Numbered from the stretch's first letter, positions 34,577 to 43,693 are shown. The stretch: 64,000 nt of DNA from Myxococcales bacterium (GCA_016709545.1 JADJMO010000001.1:310001-374000); one strand, 5' to 3'. A program made the numbers and translations. Notes: generated by a model from the letters alone, not told the origin.

Positions 34577-35607
34577 GATTCTGTCGCGTCGGGCGTCGGG
34601 CTCGTGCCCTTGCGGGGGCTCGACCCGGTCCACCTCCGGAACGCGCGGTGGAACGCGGTCGTGTCGGCGTAGCCGAGGCGCGAGGCCACCTCGGCGAGAG
34701 GGAGGCCGTGGTCCAGGTAGGACGTGGCGAGTTCGCGGCGGAGGGCGTCGACCACCTCGCCGAACGAGGTGCCCTCGTCCTCGAGCCGGCGCTGCAGCGT
34801 GCGCGGGGTCGTGGCGAGGGCGCGGGCCGTGGTGGCGAGCGTGCAGTGGCCGCCCACGAGGGCCGCGTGAACCGCGGCCCGTACGTTGGCCGACGCGCTC
34901 GCGCTCTTCGGCAGGCGCGCGAGGGCCTGCTCGACCTGGCGCGAGAACACCGCGAAGAAGGCCTCGTTGGCGTGCTTCATCGGCGTGTCCAGCGCCGCGT
35001 CGTCGAACACGATCTCGTCGTGCGCCGCGCCGAACTCGAGCGGGCAGTCGAACAGTTGCTCGTGCGCGCGCGTGGACGCCGGGCGTGCGTGGCGGAACCG
35101 GACGACCCGCGGTGACAGTCGTTCGCCGGTGAGGGTGCGGACCCCGATCAGCACCTCGGCCAGCGCGCACTCGTGGGCGTGGCGCGCGTATTCGCCGGTC
35201 GTGCCGGGCAGGAGGTAGCGCACCGCGACCCCGTCGCGGAGTGGCACGAGCCGCGATCGGTCCCCGTCGCCCCAGTAGCGCTGGTTCTTCAGCATCTGGT
35301 CGAACGCTGCGCGCACCGTGGGGCTCGCCATCAGCAACAGGACGCCGGCGTCGAACCCCTGCGCGTCGCGCACGTCCTCGGCGAGGTGCAGGCCGAACTC
35401 GGGGTCGTTGGTGAGCGCCAGCGCCTGCTCGCCGAGGCGGATCGCGGAAGCGTACGGCACGCGCGCCTCGGGTGCCTGGAGCGCCTCGAGATCGAGCGCG
35501 GCGGAGCGACACAAGGCCACGGGATCGTGCCCGCGCGCGCGACAGAACGCGACCACCCTCAGCAGGAGTCGTGCGGCGAGGGTGCCGTGAGGTCCGGCCG
35601 AGGGCAT
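34573..35607 (-). CDS. AraC-family transcriptional regulator
   Basis: A 344-residue regulator. The N-terminal 200 residues match the 'arabinose-binding-like' domain found in OruR/ArgR-type AraC proteins (RLLLRVVAFCRARGHDPVAL at the start, FGLHLAEDVRDAQGFDAGVL). The C-terminal 100 residues hold two helix-turn-helix units: TLATTARALATTPRTLQRRL and LPLAEVASRLGYADTTAFHR, followed by RRWTGSSPRKG, the classical AraC signature. It is translationally coupled to the CPBP protease gene, which may be its target. The ligand cannot be guessed. TACAGT lies 6 bases before the ATG. Confidence 0.85.
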   Translation of the reverse strand: MPSAGPHGTLAARLLLRVVAFCRARGHDPVALCRSAALDLEALQAPEARVPYASAIRLGEQALALTNDPEFGLHLAEDVRDAQGFDAGVLLLMASPTVRAAFDQMLKNQRYWGDGDRSRLVPLRDGVAVRYLLPGTTGEYARHAHECALAEVLIGVRTLTGERLSPRVVRFRHARPASTRAHEQLFDCPLEFGAAHDEIVFDDAALDTPMKHANEAFFAVFSRQVEQALARLPKSASASANVRAAVHAALVGGHCTLATTARALATTPRTLQRRLEDEGTSFGEVVDALRRELATSYLDHGLPLAEVASRLGYADTTAFHRAFRRWTGSSPRKGTSPTPDATES

Positions 35608-35619
35608 CCGGAGACTGTA
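35605..35619 (-). promoter_or_regulatory. -10-like TACAGT six bases before ATG 35607
   Basis: TACAGT (35619-35614, minus strand), CTCCGG, ATG 35607. It has the same 6-base spacing as the other leaderless candidates. Confidence 0.5.
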
Positions 35620-35643
35620 GCGAAACCCGCGCCCCTCGTGTCC

Positions 35644-36405
35644 TCAGCGGCGCATCCCGTCGCGGTAGCTGGGATACGCGAGTTCGACCCCGAGCTCCGC
35701 GAGCGCGCGTCGTGGGTCCACCCGCCGGTCTCCGCGCAGCGTCTCGTCGCTCTGCTCGAGCGGGACGTGCGGTGGCCGCGCGCAGTCCCACTCCGCGCAA
35801 ATGAAGTCGACGACCGCGCCGTGCGCCGCGGGCTCGAGGTCTCCGACCACGTAGGTCTCCCGCCGCGGCCGCGCGAGGGCGGCGAGCACGAACGAGGCGA
35901 GGTCCTCCACGTGCACGCGCGACACGAACTGGGAGCCGTCCCCGGGCACGCGGTGCTTGCCCGCGCGCACCCGCACGTGGAGGCCGCGGTCCGGGCCGTA
36001 GATCGCGGGCGCCCGCAGGACCGTCGCGCCCACCGCGCGCCAGGCGGCCTCCGCGTCGAGGCGCAGCGCGGCGCGCTCGGTGTCCCTCCGCACCGGCGTC
36101 GTGTCGTCGACCACGCCGTGGACCGCGCCGAACACGGCGGTGCTCGAGAGGTAGACCACCGCGCGCGCCCCTGCGCACTTCGGCGCGAGCCGAAAATCGG
36201 CCACGCCGTCGGGCGGAAACGTGACGACGACGTCGGTCTGCGAATCGACCACGCACTGGTCCACTTCTGCGAGCACCTCGAGCCCCTCGCGTCGCAGCGC
36301 CTCTGCGCGCGCCGGGTCTCGCGTGCTCCCGACCACCCGCTCCGTCGCGACCCGCCGTCGCGCGACCGCCAGCCCCGTGTAACCGCACCCGAGGACGAGC
36401 AGCAT
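35644..36405 (-). CDS. NAD(P)-dependent epimerase/dehydratase-like protein
   Basis: A 253-residue extended-SDR-like protein. The dinucleotide loop is LVLGCGYTGLAVARR (residues 3-17), and further motifs are VVYLSSTAVFG (strand 4, active-site Ser/Thr region), VLRAPAIYGPDRG and YVVGDLEP. It resembles YeeZ-type proteins annotated as NAD-binding epimerases, which lack a clear Y-x-x-x-K pair, so it may bind a nucleotide without catalysis. The start overlaps the stop of pssA (TGATG), so the two are co-translated. The link to phospholipid synthesis is only positional. Confidence 0.72.
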   Translation of the reverse strand: MLLVLGCGYTGLAVARRRVATERVVGSTRDPARAEALRREGLEVLAEVDQCVVDSQTDVVVTFPPDGVADFRLAPKCAGARAVVYLSSTAVFGAVHGVVDDTTPVRRDTERAALRLDAEAAWRAVGATVLRAPAIYGPDRGLHVRVRAGKHRVPGDGSQFVSRVHVEDLASFVLAALARPRRETYVVGDLEPAAHGAVVDFICAEWDCARPPHVPLEQSDETLRGDRRVDPRRALAELGVELAYPSYRDGMRR

Positions 36406-37211
36406 CAGCTCGAGAGCGCGTGCGTGGCCGCCGGGTCGTCGTCGCCGCTCTCCTTGCGCTGCACGACGAGGCCGTAGACGAAGCCGATCAGCGTGACCGT
36501 GCTCGAGAGCAGGCACAGGAACACGGGGTACTTGCGCAAGGGGATCAGCACGAACCCACACAGCAGCACGCCGGCGGTGAGCACCTTGGCCCAGAGCGCC
36601 TTCGCGGGCCCGATCTTGGGCTGCGGCAGGTTCGAGAGCATCAGCAGCGTGTTCAGCGTCATCCACCCGAGCAGGCCCACCGCCGCGGCCTCGCCGAGCC
36701 CGAGGTCGCGATGCGCGAGGAACGCGCTCGCGAGCAGTCCGCCCGACGACGTGGACGGCAGGCCCCGGAAGAACCGCGGGTCGTCGTCGGCGGTCGTGAC
36801 GTTGAACTTGGCGAGGCGCAGCGCCGCGCCGAGCGCGTAGGCCGTGGCCACCCCGAGCAGCACGTACGACAGCGGGCCGCGCGCGAGCGTGTTCGGGGCG
36901 AGCGTGGGCAGCGCGCGCACGAGGAGCGCGGCCGGCGCGAGCCCGAAGGTGACGAAGTCGCTGAACGAGTCGAGCTGCACACCGATCGAGCTCGTGGCCT
37001 TCAACCGGCGCGCGAGGAACCCGTCGGCCTTGTCGAGCAGCACCGTGTAGAGGATGAGCCACGCCGCTTCGACGAAGGCCCGGGGTTCGGTGGCCGTGAG
37101 CGAGGTGCGGATCGACGCGAAGCCGAGCACCATGCTGAAGCAGGTGACCCCGTTCGGGACCAGATAACGAGGTGAGAAGGAGTCGAAGAGCTTCACGGCG
37201 GAGTTCTGCAC
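36405..37211 (-). CDS. pssA: CDP-diacylglycerol-serine O-phosphatidyltransferase
   Basis: A 268-residue membrane enzyme that makes phosphatidylserine from CDP-diacylglycerol and serine, the first step to phosphatidylethanolamine. The CDP-alcohol phosphotransferase signature is complete: DKADGFLARR…GVQLDSFSDF (D-x-x-D-G…A-R…G…D…D). About seven membrane segments follow, and FFRGLPSTSSGG fits the type II PssA subfamily with its predicted substrate loop. The length is in the family range. The GTG start at 37211 is the only one that keeps the N-terminal RYLVPNGVTCFSM. Its stop overlaps the epimerase start. Confidence 0.88.
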   Translation of the reverse strand: MQNSAVKLFDSFSPRYLVPNGVTCFSMVLGFASIRTSLTATEPRAFVEAAWLILYTVLLDKADGFLARRLKATSSIGVQLDSFSDFVTFGLAPAALLVRALPTLAPNTLARGPLSYVLLGVATAYALGAALRLAKFNVTTADDDPRFFRGLPSTSSGGLLASAFLAHRDLGLGEAAAVGLLGWMTLNTLLMLSNLPQPKIGPAKALWAKVLTAGVLLCGFVLIPLRKYPVFLCLLSSTVTLIGFVYGLVVQRKESGDDDPAATHALSS

Positions 37212-37259
37212 TGCGACATGGCCCGACCGAGGCGCGGCGGCAAGCCGTGCCCTGCGCGC

Positions 37260-37604
37260 TCACTCCAGCCGGATGCCCCGCTGGTTGAGCGCGGCGAAGT
37301 GATCGGCGCCGAAATCGATGATGTAGATGGTCACGTTCGGGTCGAAGCAGTGCTTGCTCGTGCCGATCACCACGCCGGTCATGCCGTTCGCGGGGTACCA
37401 GCCGCCCCAGCCGCTGTAGCCACCGTGCTGCTTCACCCAGGGGCTCGGCCAGGTGAAGCAGTCGCCCGCGTTGGCGCCGGAGTAGAGCTCGCCCTGCTGC
37501 ACGATCGTCGCGCGATTCCGCGGCGCCGCCTTGAAGGTGGGCGGAACGAACGCGCTCGCCGTCGAGGCGGAGAGCAGGAGCGCGACGACGACCGGCGCGC
37601 GCAC
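37260..37604 (-). CDS. Small secreted protein
   Basis: A 114-residue exported protein. GTG 37604 overlaps the stop codon of pgi (TAGTG), suggesting coupling. A signal peptide (VVVALLLSASTASA, about 19 residues) precedes FVPPTFKAAPRNRAT. The mature part is rich in Trp, Gly and Tyr (FTWPSPWVKQHGGYSGWGGW) and has two cysteines (AGDCFTWP, KHCFDPN). The repeated G-x-W pattern and short length suggest a compact extracellular domain, perhaps carbohydrate-binding. No family recognised. The FVPP mature N-terminus is shared with the protein at 28851. Confidence 0.58.
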   Translation of the reverse strand: MRAPVVVALLLSASTASAFVPPTFKAAPRNRATIVQQGELYSGANAGDCFTWPSPWVKQHGGYSGWGGWYPANGMTGVVIGTSKHCFDPNVTIYIIDFGADHFAALNQRGIRLE

Positions 37605-39157
37605 TAGCCCCTCGCGAACCGGTCGCCTTCGCGGCGGAGCCGGCCGTTGGCGGCGAGGTGGACGCAGATCTTGTGGACGGTCTCGAGATCCTCGGAGCCG
37701 ATCGCCGAGCCGATCGCCTCGACGTCGCGGGGCGTGGCGTCGAGCGCGGCGACGATCTTCGCCTGCAGCGCCAGCACCTCGGCGGCGGCCTTCTTGCCGG
37801 CCTCGACGCCGGGCTGGTGGTAGGCGTTGATGCCCACCAGCGTGGCGTAGAAGCCCACCGCGCGCTCGAAGAGGGCGATGAGGGCGCCGAGCGAGCGGGG
37901 CGAGACGTCGGGCACGGTGATGGTGAGCGAGGGGCGACCGTTCTCGGCGAGCGCGCGGCGCGTGCCGAGGAAGAAGCCGAGCAGGTAGTCGCCGCTCGTG
38001 ACCCCGGGCTCCACCTCGGCGTCCGTGCCCGCGCGGTCCCTCAGCACCTCGATGAACGTGGCGAAGAAGTTCGGCACGCCGTCGCGGAGCTGCTGGACGT
38101 ACGCGTGCTGGTCGGTCGAGCCCTTGTTGCCGTAGACCGCGATGCCCTGGTGCACGACGTTGCCCGCGAGGTCCTTCTCCTTGCCGAGCGACTCCATCAC
38201 GAGCTGCTGCAGGTAGCGCGACAGGAGCTCGATGCGATCCTTGTACGGCAGCACCACCATGTCCTTCTGGCCGCGCCCGCCGCCAGCGAAGTGCCACATC
38301 GCCGCGAGGATCGCCGCGGGGTTGTTGCGCGCCTCGCGCCCCCGCGTCGCCTCGTCGCACAGGCGCGCGCCCTCGAGCATCCCGCGCACGTCGAGGCCCT
38401 GCAGCGCGGCGGGGAGCAACCCGACCGCGGACAGCTCGCTCGTGCGACCGCCGACCCAGTCCCACATGGGAAAGCGCGCGAGGAAGCCCTCCTTCTTCGC
38501 GAACACGTCGAGCGCGCTGCCCTCGCCGGTCACCGCCACCGCCCGCGGCCCGAACGACAGGCCCTTGCGCTCGAGCGCCCACTTGGCCTCGAGCATGCCG
38601 TTGCGCGTCTCCTTGGTGCCGCCGGACTTGGAGATCACCACCACGAGCGTGGTCGCGAGGCGCGCGCCGAGCCGATCCACGACGAGGTCGAAGCCGTCGG
38701 GGTCGGTGTTGTCGAAGAACGAGACCGCGAGCCGATCGCGGGTGCTCCCGAGCGCGCGCGCGACGAGCTCGGGCCCGAGCGCCGAGCCGCCGATGCCGAC
38801 GACGAGCACGTCGGTGAAGCGCGCGCCCTCGGGGTTGACCTTTCGGCCCTCGTGCACGTCGGCGGCGAAAGCCTCGATCGCGGCGAGGGTGTCCTCGATC
38901 GCGCCACGCAGCTCGCTGTTCGGGGCCCGCGAAGGATCGCGCAGCCAGTAGTGCCCGACCATGCGCTGCTCGTCCGGGTTCGCGATCGCGCCCTTCTCGA
39001 GCGCCTCCATCGCCGCGAAGGCCTTCTCGAGCTCCGGGCCCATCTTCTCGAGCAGGTCGGGCGGGTGCCCCATGCAGCTCGGGTCGACCGAGAGGCCGAG
39101 GGAGGGCACTTCGCAGAGCTCGCTTCGGTAACGGTTCCAGCGCGCGCGATCGGACAT
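37604..39157 (-). CDS. pgi: Glucose-6-phosphate isomerase
   Basis: A 517-residue cytosolic enzyme that interconverts glucose-6-phosphate and fructose-6-phosphate. Hallmarks: VVGIGGSALGPELVARAL (about 117-134), the phosphate-binding VISKSGGTKET (about 175-185), AVTGEGSAL, the catalytic-Glu region DWVGGRTSELSAVGL, GNKGSTDQHAYVQQLRDG with the catalytic His, and a C-terminal Lys near AGKKAAAEVL. It is of the bacterial type (slightly shorter than E. coli Pgi). TAGGCT lies 6 bases before the ATG, so its message may be leaderless. Confidence 0.92.
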   Translation of the reverse strand: MSDRARWNRYRSELCEVPSLGLSVDPSCMGHPPDLLEKMGPELEKAFAAMEALEKGAIANPDEQRMVGHYWLRDPSRAPNSELRGAIEDTLAAIEAFAADVHEGRKVNPEGARFTDVLVVGIGGSALGPELVARALGSTRDRLAVSFFDNTDPDGFDLVVDRLGARLATTLVVVISKSGGTKETRNGMLEAKWALERKGLSFGPRAVAVTGEGSALDVFAKKEGFLARFPMWDWVGGRTSELSAVGLLPAALQGLDVRGMLEGARLCDEATRGREARNNPAAILAAMWHFAGGGRGQKDMVVLPYKDRIELLSRYLQQLVMESLGKEKDLAGNVVHQGIAVYGNKGSTDQHAYVQQLRDGVPNFFATFIEVLRDRAGTDAEVEPGVTSGDYLLGFFLGTRRALAENGRPSLTITVPDVSPRSLGALIALFERAVGFYATLVGINAYHQPGVEAGKKAAAEVLALQAKIVAALDATPRDVEAIGSAIGSEDLETVHKICVHLAANGRLRREGDRFARG

Positions 39158-39169
39158 GGCGCGAGCCTA
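39155..39169 (-). promoter_or_regulatory. -10-like TAGGCT six bases before ATG 39157
   Basis: TAGGCT (39169-39164, minus strand), CGCGCC, ATG 39157. Confidence 0.5.
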
Positions 39170-39190
39170 ACGCGGTCCCCGGACAAAGCG

Positions 39191-39217
39191 AACGGGGCCG
39201 CTGGAGGCGACCCCGTT
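39191..39217 (-). terminator. Terminator-like hairpin after the VWA lipoprotein
   Basis: AACGGGG (39191-39197) pairs with CCCCGTT (39211-39217), loop of 13 bases, on the minus strand followed by CGCTTTGTCC. It lies 21 bases past the stop at 39238 and also just upstream of the pgi promoter hexamer. Confidence 0.45.
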
Positions 39218-39237
39218 CCCCTCGACCTGCTTTGCCG

Positions 39238-40890
39238 TCACTTGATGCCGGGGTCCTCCGGCGGGACGAGGAACACGACCGTGCGCTTGTCGCCCAGGCT
39301 CACGCCGCCCGGCATGCCGACCATGTCGATGAAGGCGTTGAAGAACTGGGCACCCGCGCTGGGCTTCACCGTGGCGTTCATCTTGGGGATGATCTCGAAG
39401 CACACCGGCGTGCCGACCGTGACCGCCTTGAAGGTGTCGTCGATGCCGTCCTTGTCCGCGTCGTAGGTCGCGTTGGCCGGGCAGCCGAGGCTCGCGTCGC
39501 CCTCCTTCATCGCGCGGATGCTCTCGATGAACTTGGTCGCGTCGACCGCCGCGCCGTCCGACGCCTTGTTGGTCGGGTCGTTGGAGAGCTGGGCGGTGAT
39601 GTCGTAGGTGCTGCCGACGCTGATCGCCTGGATCGCGGTGACGATGCTGTCGGAGACGCCGTCGCCGCTGCCGCCGTCGAAGTTGAGGCGGCAGCGTCCG
39701 CCGGCCGCGTCGGGCGCGATGCCCGCGCCCTTGTAGCCGGTGCAGCACTGCCCCGCGGTGCACTTGCCAGCGAACGCTGCGGGGAGCAGGTTCGACGCCG
39801 TGGCATCGGAGAGCGTGTTGGCTTGCGCGACGCCGCCCTTGCTGCCGACGTTCACGTTGACGAACTTGACGTTCTTCGCCTTGAAGCCGGCCGTCACGGT
39901 GGCGTTGCTCGCGCTGCCCGAGGGGTCGTGCCACGGCGCGTCCGTGATGAGGACGACGACGGGGACGGCGCCCGGCCGGAACTCGACCGCCCCGAAGTGG
40001 CCGGCCGGTGGGGTCACCTTGGGGATGGCGCCGTTCGCGTTGCCGGTGAGGATGTAGTCGAGCGCGGCGATCTGCGCCTCCGCGTAGTCACCGCCCCCAC
40101 CCGCGGCCATCTTGCCCACCGCGGTGTTCACGAGGCTCGTGGTGGTCGTGATCTTCTGCAGGACCTTCACGACCCACGAGTCACCCCAGTCGCGGTGGTC
40201 GACGACGGCCATGCCGACCGAGGGGATCTTCGCGGCGAGGCCCGGCACGACCACCGAGGTGAGCGAGGTCTTCAGGTTGGTGATCGAGCCGCTCATCGAA
40301 CCGGTCGTGTCCATCGCGAACGCCACGTCGACCTTCTGGATGTTGGTCGAGAACTTGAGGACGTCCTTGGGCGGATCCGGGGCCTTCAGGTACGGCACGG
40401 TGAAGAAGAAGTCCTTCTTCCCCGTGGCGTCGGGCGTCCGGCGGATCTTCACGATGGTGACCTTGGCCTCACCACCCTTGCCTTCGGCCGATGCGCGCAC
40501 GATCGTGGTCGCGCCGAGCGTGGTGCCGGGCAGCGTGAGCGCGGAGGTGAACGTGGCGCCCGAGAAGCTGCCGAGCGTCGGATCGTCGACGGTGAAGGTG
40601 GCCTTCGCCGTGACGTCGTCGGGGCCGAGCGTGGCCGTGTAGGCCTGCGTCGCGGCCTTGCCGGTGGTGGTGTCGATGAAGATCGTCGCATTGAGCGGCG
40701 TGAGCGCGAGCGAATCGAGCGAGGGCCCGAGGTCGATCGCGGCGTCGGGGTCGCCGATGTCGAAACCCCCGCCGGTGTCGGTCGCGCTGTCGTCGCCGCC
40801 GTCGAGCGCGATCGTGTCGGCGGGTCGCTCCGCGCCACAGCCCGCGGCGCCCAGGGAGCCGAGAAGGAACAAAGCCGAGAACCGACGCAT
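39238..40890 (-). CDS. Large VWA-domain lipoprotein (paralogue 2)
   Basis: A 550-residue paralogue of the protein at 19629-21344 with the same plan: signal peptide and lipobox AAGC (Cys 18), Asp/Thr/Gly-rich linker, an Ig-like domain (LALTPLNATIFIDTTTG), a VWA domain with MIDAS DTTGSMSGS and VVVLITDAPWHDP, then cysteine-bearing sections (GQCCTGYKG, GGRCRLNFDGG) and a C-terminal domain (GVSLGDKRTVVFLVPPED) almost identical in pattern to paralogue 1. The two differ mainly in the linker and loops. It is probably a surface protein of a paralogous family. The start at 40890 has a GGAGG-type site. Confidence 0.75.
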   Translation of the reverse strand: MRRFSALFLLGSLGAAGCGAERPADTIALDGGDDSATDTGGGFDIGDPDAAIDLGPSLDSLALTPLNATIFIDTTTGKAATQAYTATLGPDDVTAKATFTVDDPTLGSFSGATFTSALTLPGTTLGATTIVRASAEGKGGEAKVTIVKIRRTPDATGKKDFFFTVPYLKAPDPPKDVLKFSTNIQKVDVAFAMDTTGSMSGSITNLKTSLTSVVVPGLAAKIPSVGMAVVDHRDWGDSWVVKVLQKITTTTSLVNTAVGKMAAGGGGDYAEAQIAALDYILTGNANGAIPKVTPPAGHFGAVEFRPGAVPVVVLITDAPWHDPSGSASNATVTAGFKAKNVKFVNVNVGSKGGVAQANTLSDATASNLLPAAFAGKCTAGQCCTGYKGAGIAPDAAGGRCRLNFDGGSGDGVSDSIVTAIQAISVGSTYDITAQLSNDPTNKASDGAAVDATKFIESIRAMKEGDASLGCPANATYDADKDGIDDTFKAVTVGTPVCFEIIPKMNATVKPSAGAQFFNAFIDMVGMPGGVSLGDKRTVVFLVPPEDPGIK

Positions 40891-41042
40891 GAAGACCTCC
40901 ATCCGTCACATCATCCAGGAGAGATCCCTCTTCGTCGATGTGCGCTCATGTCAGCAATCGCCAAGGCGGACGGAACGCCGTCGTGTCACACGCGCGTGTC
41001 AGTCCCAGCGCTCCGTCGGCTCCTGCGCTACGAGAGCGCCCG

Positions 41043-41846
41043 ATGACCGCCAAGCTCTCTCTCCAGGGAAAGACCGTGCTCGTGACGGGCGCCTCGTCCG
41101 GGCTCGGACTCGAGATGGCCCGCCAGCTCGCGCGCGACCACCACGCGAACCCGCTCTTGGTCGCGCGACGCAAGGATCGCCTCGAGGCGCTGGCCGAGGA
41201 GCTGCGTGGCTTCGGAGCGACCCCCGGCGTGATCGCCGCCGACCTCAGCAAGCCCGCCGATCTCGACCGCTGCTTCGCAGAGGCCACGGCCATCGGTGTG
41301 GATGCGGTCATCCTCAACGCGGGAGTCACCTACTTCGGCCACACCCTCGCGCAGACGACGGCGGACGTGGCCGCGATCGTGGCGACCAACGTGAACGGGG
41401 TCGTGCTGCTGTCGCAGCGGTTCGTGCCCTACCTGCTCGAGCGCGGAGGTGGCGCGGTGATGCTCGTCTCCAGCATGGCGGGATTCCAGCCGATGCCGTT
41501 CCAGGCGGTGTACGGCGGCAGCAAGGCGTTCGTCACGAGCTACGGGCTCGCGCTCTCGGAGGAGCTCCGTGGCAAGGAGGTCTCGGTCACCGTGTTCTGC
41601 CCGGGCGGCATCGCGACCGAGATGACCGACACCTCCGGCCTCTCGGCGAAGTACCCGAAGGGCCACCCCATGGTGATGGACGTCGAGCCCTGCGCGAAGC
41701 GCGCGCTCGGCGCGATGATCGCGCGCCATCGCCTCTCGGTCCCGGGTGGCCTCAACAAGGTCGCCGCGTTCTTCGCGCAGATGAGCCCGACGCGGCTGGT
41801 CACGCGGCTGGTCGCCAACGACTACCGCGGGGCGCTGCCGCGATGA
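41043..41846 (+). CDS. Short-chain dehydrogenase/reductase
   Basis: A 267-residue classical SDR. The cofactor loop is VLVTGASSGLGLEMAR (residues 11-26), NAGV is present at about 96-99, the catalytic Ser is in VMLVSSMAGFQ and the Tyr/Lys pair in YGGSKAF. An Arg-rich patch after strand 2 (VARRKDRLEAL) suggests NADP(H) preference. It resembles the DltE/YqjQ-like group that reduces acyl or keto groups of unknown substrates. The stop overlaps the mtnA start (ATGA), so the two genes form one translational unit. Confidence 0.82.
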   Translation: MTAKLSLQGKTVLVTGASSGLGLEMARQLARDHHANPLLVARRKDRLEALAEELRGFGATPGVIAADLSKPADLDRCFAEATAIGVDAVILNAGVTYFGHTLAQTTADVAAIVATNVNGVVLLSQRFVPYLLERGGGAVMLVSSMAGFQPMPFQAVYGGSKAFVTSYGLALSEELRGKEVSVTVFCPGGIATEMTDTSGLSAKYPKGHPMVMDVEPCAKRALGAMIARHRLSVPGGLNKVAAFFAQMSPTRLVTRLVANDYRGALPR

Positions 41847-42865
41847 GCGGGCTCCGGAGCGGACACAGCTACTCGGCCGCTGAGCTCTCGCCCGAGGGCG
41901 ATCGCGTCGTGCTCCTCGACCAGCGACTGCTGCCTCACGAGGAACGCTACCTCGAGTTCGCCGACGCGGCGTCCGTCGCCGACGCGATCCGCGACATGGT
42001 CGTGCGGGGTGCGCCGGCGATCGGGATCGCCGCCGCCTATGCGCTCGCCGTCGAGGCTCGGCGCCTCGGGGGCGCCGAGTGGATCGAGGGGATGCGCGCC
42101 GCCGGCCAGCGCCTCCTCGCCGCCCGGCCTACCGCGGTGAACCTGCGCTGGGCGGTCGAGCACATGTCGCGCGACCTCGCCCACACCGACGCCGACCAGC
42201 TGCGGGCGCGTGCCCTCGCTGTGCACGACGACGACGTCGCGGCCTGCCGCGCGATCGGGGCCCACGGCGCGGCGCTGCTCCCCGACGAGGGGACTGTGCT
42301 CACGCACTGCAACGCGGGCGCGCTCGCGACCGGCGGCTTCGGCACCGCGCTCGGCGTGGTCCGCGCCGCCATCGCCGCCGGCAAGCGGCTGCGCGTGCTC
42401 GCCTGCGAGACCCGTCCGTGGCTCCAGGGCGCCCGCCTCACCGCGTGGGAGCTCGCGCGCGACGGGGTGCCCGTCGAGCTCATCACCGACGGCATGGCCG
42501 CACACTACTTCGGTCGCGGCGAGATCGTCGCGGTGGTGGTCGGGGCCGATCGCGTCGCGCGCAACGGAGACGTCGCCAACAAGATCGGCACCTACACGCA
42601 CGCCTGCGTGGCCCGCGCGCACGACCGCCCGTTCTACGTCGCGGCGCCGAGCTCCACGCTCGACCCGCGCACCGCGACCGGCGCCGACATCGTGATCGAG
42701 GAGCGCTCCGGCGAAGAGGTCACCTCGTTCGCGGGCACACGCATCGCCCCGATCGGCGTGCAGGGTCGCCATCCTGCGTTCGACGTCACCCCGGCTCACC
42801 TCGTCACCCGCCTCGTCACCGAGCGGGGGGTGGTCCCTGGTCCCGAGGCCGCGCGCCTGATGTGA
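41843..42865 (+). CDS. mtnA: S-methyl-5-thioribose-1-phosphate isomerase
   Basis: A 340-residue enzyme of the methionine salvage pathway; it converts methylthioribose-1-phosphate to methylthioribulose-1-phosphate. Signature motifs: MVVRGAPAIGIAAAYAL, the catalytic Cys in LTHCNAGALATGGFGTALG (about residue 155) and the catalytic Asp in VGADRVARNGDVANKIGTY (about 238). It belongs to the eIF2B-like fold family, but the Cys and Asp pair identify true MtnA rather than an eIF2B subunit. No other salvage gene (mtnK, mtnB, mtnC) is near. Start ATG 41843 overlaps the SDR stop. Confidence 0.9.
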   Translation: MSGLRSGHSYSAAELSPEGDRVVLLDQRLLPHEERYLEFADAASVADAIRDMVVRGAPAIGIAAAYALAVEARRLGGAEWIEGMRAAGQRLLAARPTAVNLRWAVEHMSRDLAHTDADQLRARALAVHDDDVAACRAIGAHGAALLPDEGTVLTHCNAGALATGGFGTALGVVRAAIAAGKRLRVLACETRPWLQGARLTAWELARDGVPVELITDGMAAHYFGRGEIVAVVVGADRVARNGDVANKIGTYTHACVARAHDRPFYVAAPSSTLDPRTATGADIVIEERSGEEVTSFAGTRIAPIGVQGRHPAFDVTPAHLVTRLVTERGVVPGPEAARLM

Positions 42866-42868
42866 GGT

Positions 42869-43693
42869 TCAGGCGGCGGGCGGCGCGACGCTGCGGGCCC
42901 GTCGCTCTTCGTCGAGCTCGGCCTTCATCTGCGCGCGCAGGTTCTCGAGCTTGGTCATGGTCTGCTCGTCGACCCCGGAGGCCTTCGCCTGCGCGATGCC
43001 CGCGTCGAGGAGCTCGATCTCCTTCTCCTGCTTCACGCGCAGCTTCTCCACCATGGTGGCGAAGGCGTCGAACAGATCGACGAGCTCGTCTCCCGCGCGG
43101 AGGCGGCCCGGCACGACGAGCTTGCCGTCGCCGAGCTCGCGGATGAGGCGCTTCATCTTGAAGACCGGCCCCACGATCTTGTGGGTGATGACGATGCCGG
43201 CGAGCCCCAGGATCAGGATCAAGAGGGACAGCGACGCCGAGAGGGTGACCAGCAACAGCGAGCGCTGCTTGGCCATCGCCCCCTGCTTGTCGAGGAGCTG
43301 CTTCTCGAGCGTGGCGAGCGCCGCAGCCCGCGAGTTGATCTTGTCGGTCTCCACCTTGTTGGCCGACTTGATCGACTCGAGGAGCGCCGGCTGATCGCCG
43401 TACGACGCCATGGCGTCGTTCTCGAGCTTGGCGTTCAGGGCGCCCGACTGCGCGACCGCGTCCTTGCCGGCCTTGTTGGCCTCCTGGCCGACCTGCACGG
43501 CCTCGTTGCCGATCGCGACCGTCTTCTCGGACTGCACGTAGAGCAGACCACCGAGCGCCACACTCATCGCCGCCGCGACCCCGACGAGGTAGCCCGTGTA
43601 CTTGAGCTGGAACCTCGAATCGAGGAGGTAGTTGCGCATCGACCGCTTGAACTTCGGCGGTGATGCGGCAGCGGCGGGGGCGGTGGTGCTCAT
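42869..43693 (-). CDS. HAMP-domain membrane protein
   Basis: A 274-residue protein with two transmembrane helices (residues about 34-53 and 148-170) enclosing a periplasmic helical region of about 95 residues (KTVAIGNEAVQVGQEANKAG and following). The second helix runs into a HAMP-like domain (VITHKIVGPVFKMKRLIREL, then GDELVDLFDAFATMVEKL), and a coiled coil ends the protein. There is no kinase or methyl-accepting domain, so it may signal by contact with partners. Similar short HAMP proteins are common in Deltaproteobacteria-type genomes. It is convergent with mtnA. Confidence 0.7.
   Translation of the reverse strand: MSTTAPAAAASPPKFKRSMRNYLLDSRFQLKYTGYLVGVAAAMSVALGGLLYVQSEKTVAIGNEAVQVGQEANKAGKDAVAQSGALNAKLENDAMASYGDQPALLESIKSANKVETDKINSRAAALATLEKQLLDKQGAMAKQRSLLLVTLSASLSLLILILGLAGIVITHKIVGPVFKMKRLIRELGDGKLVVPGRLRAGDELVDLFDAFATMVEKLRVKQEKEIELLDAGIAQAKASGVDEQTMTKLENLRAQMKAELDEERRARSVAPPAA

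Noticed and set aside
41840..41846. mtnA product as an eIF2B-like initiation factor
   Set aside because: The Cys and Asp catalytic residues of S-methyl-5-thioribose-1-phosphate isomerase are both present.
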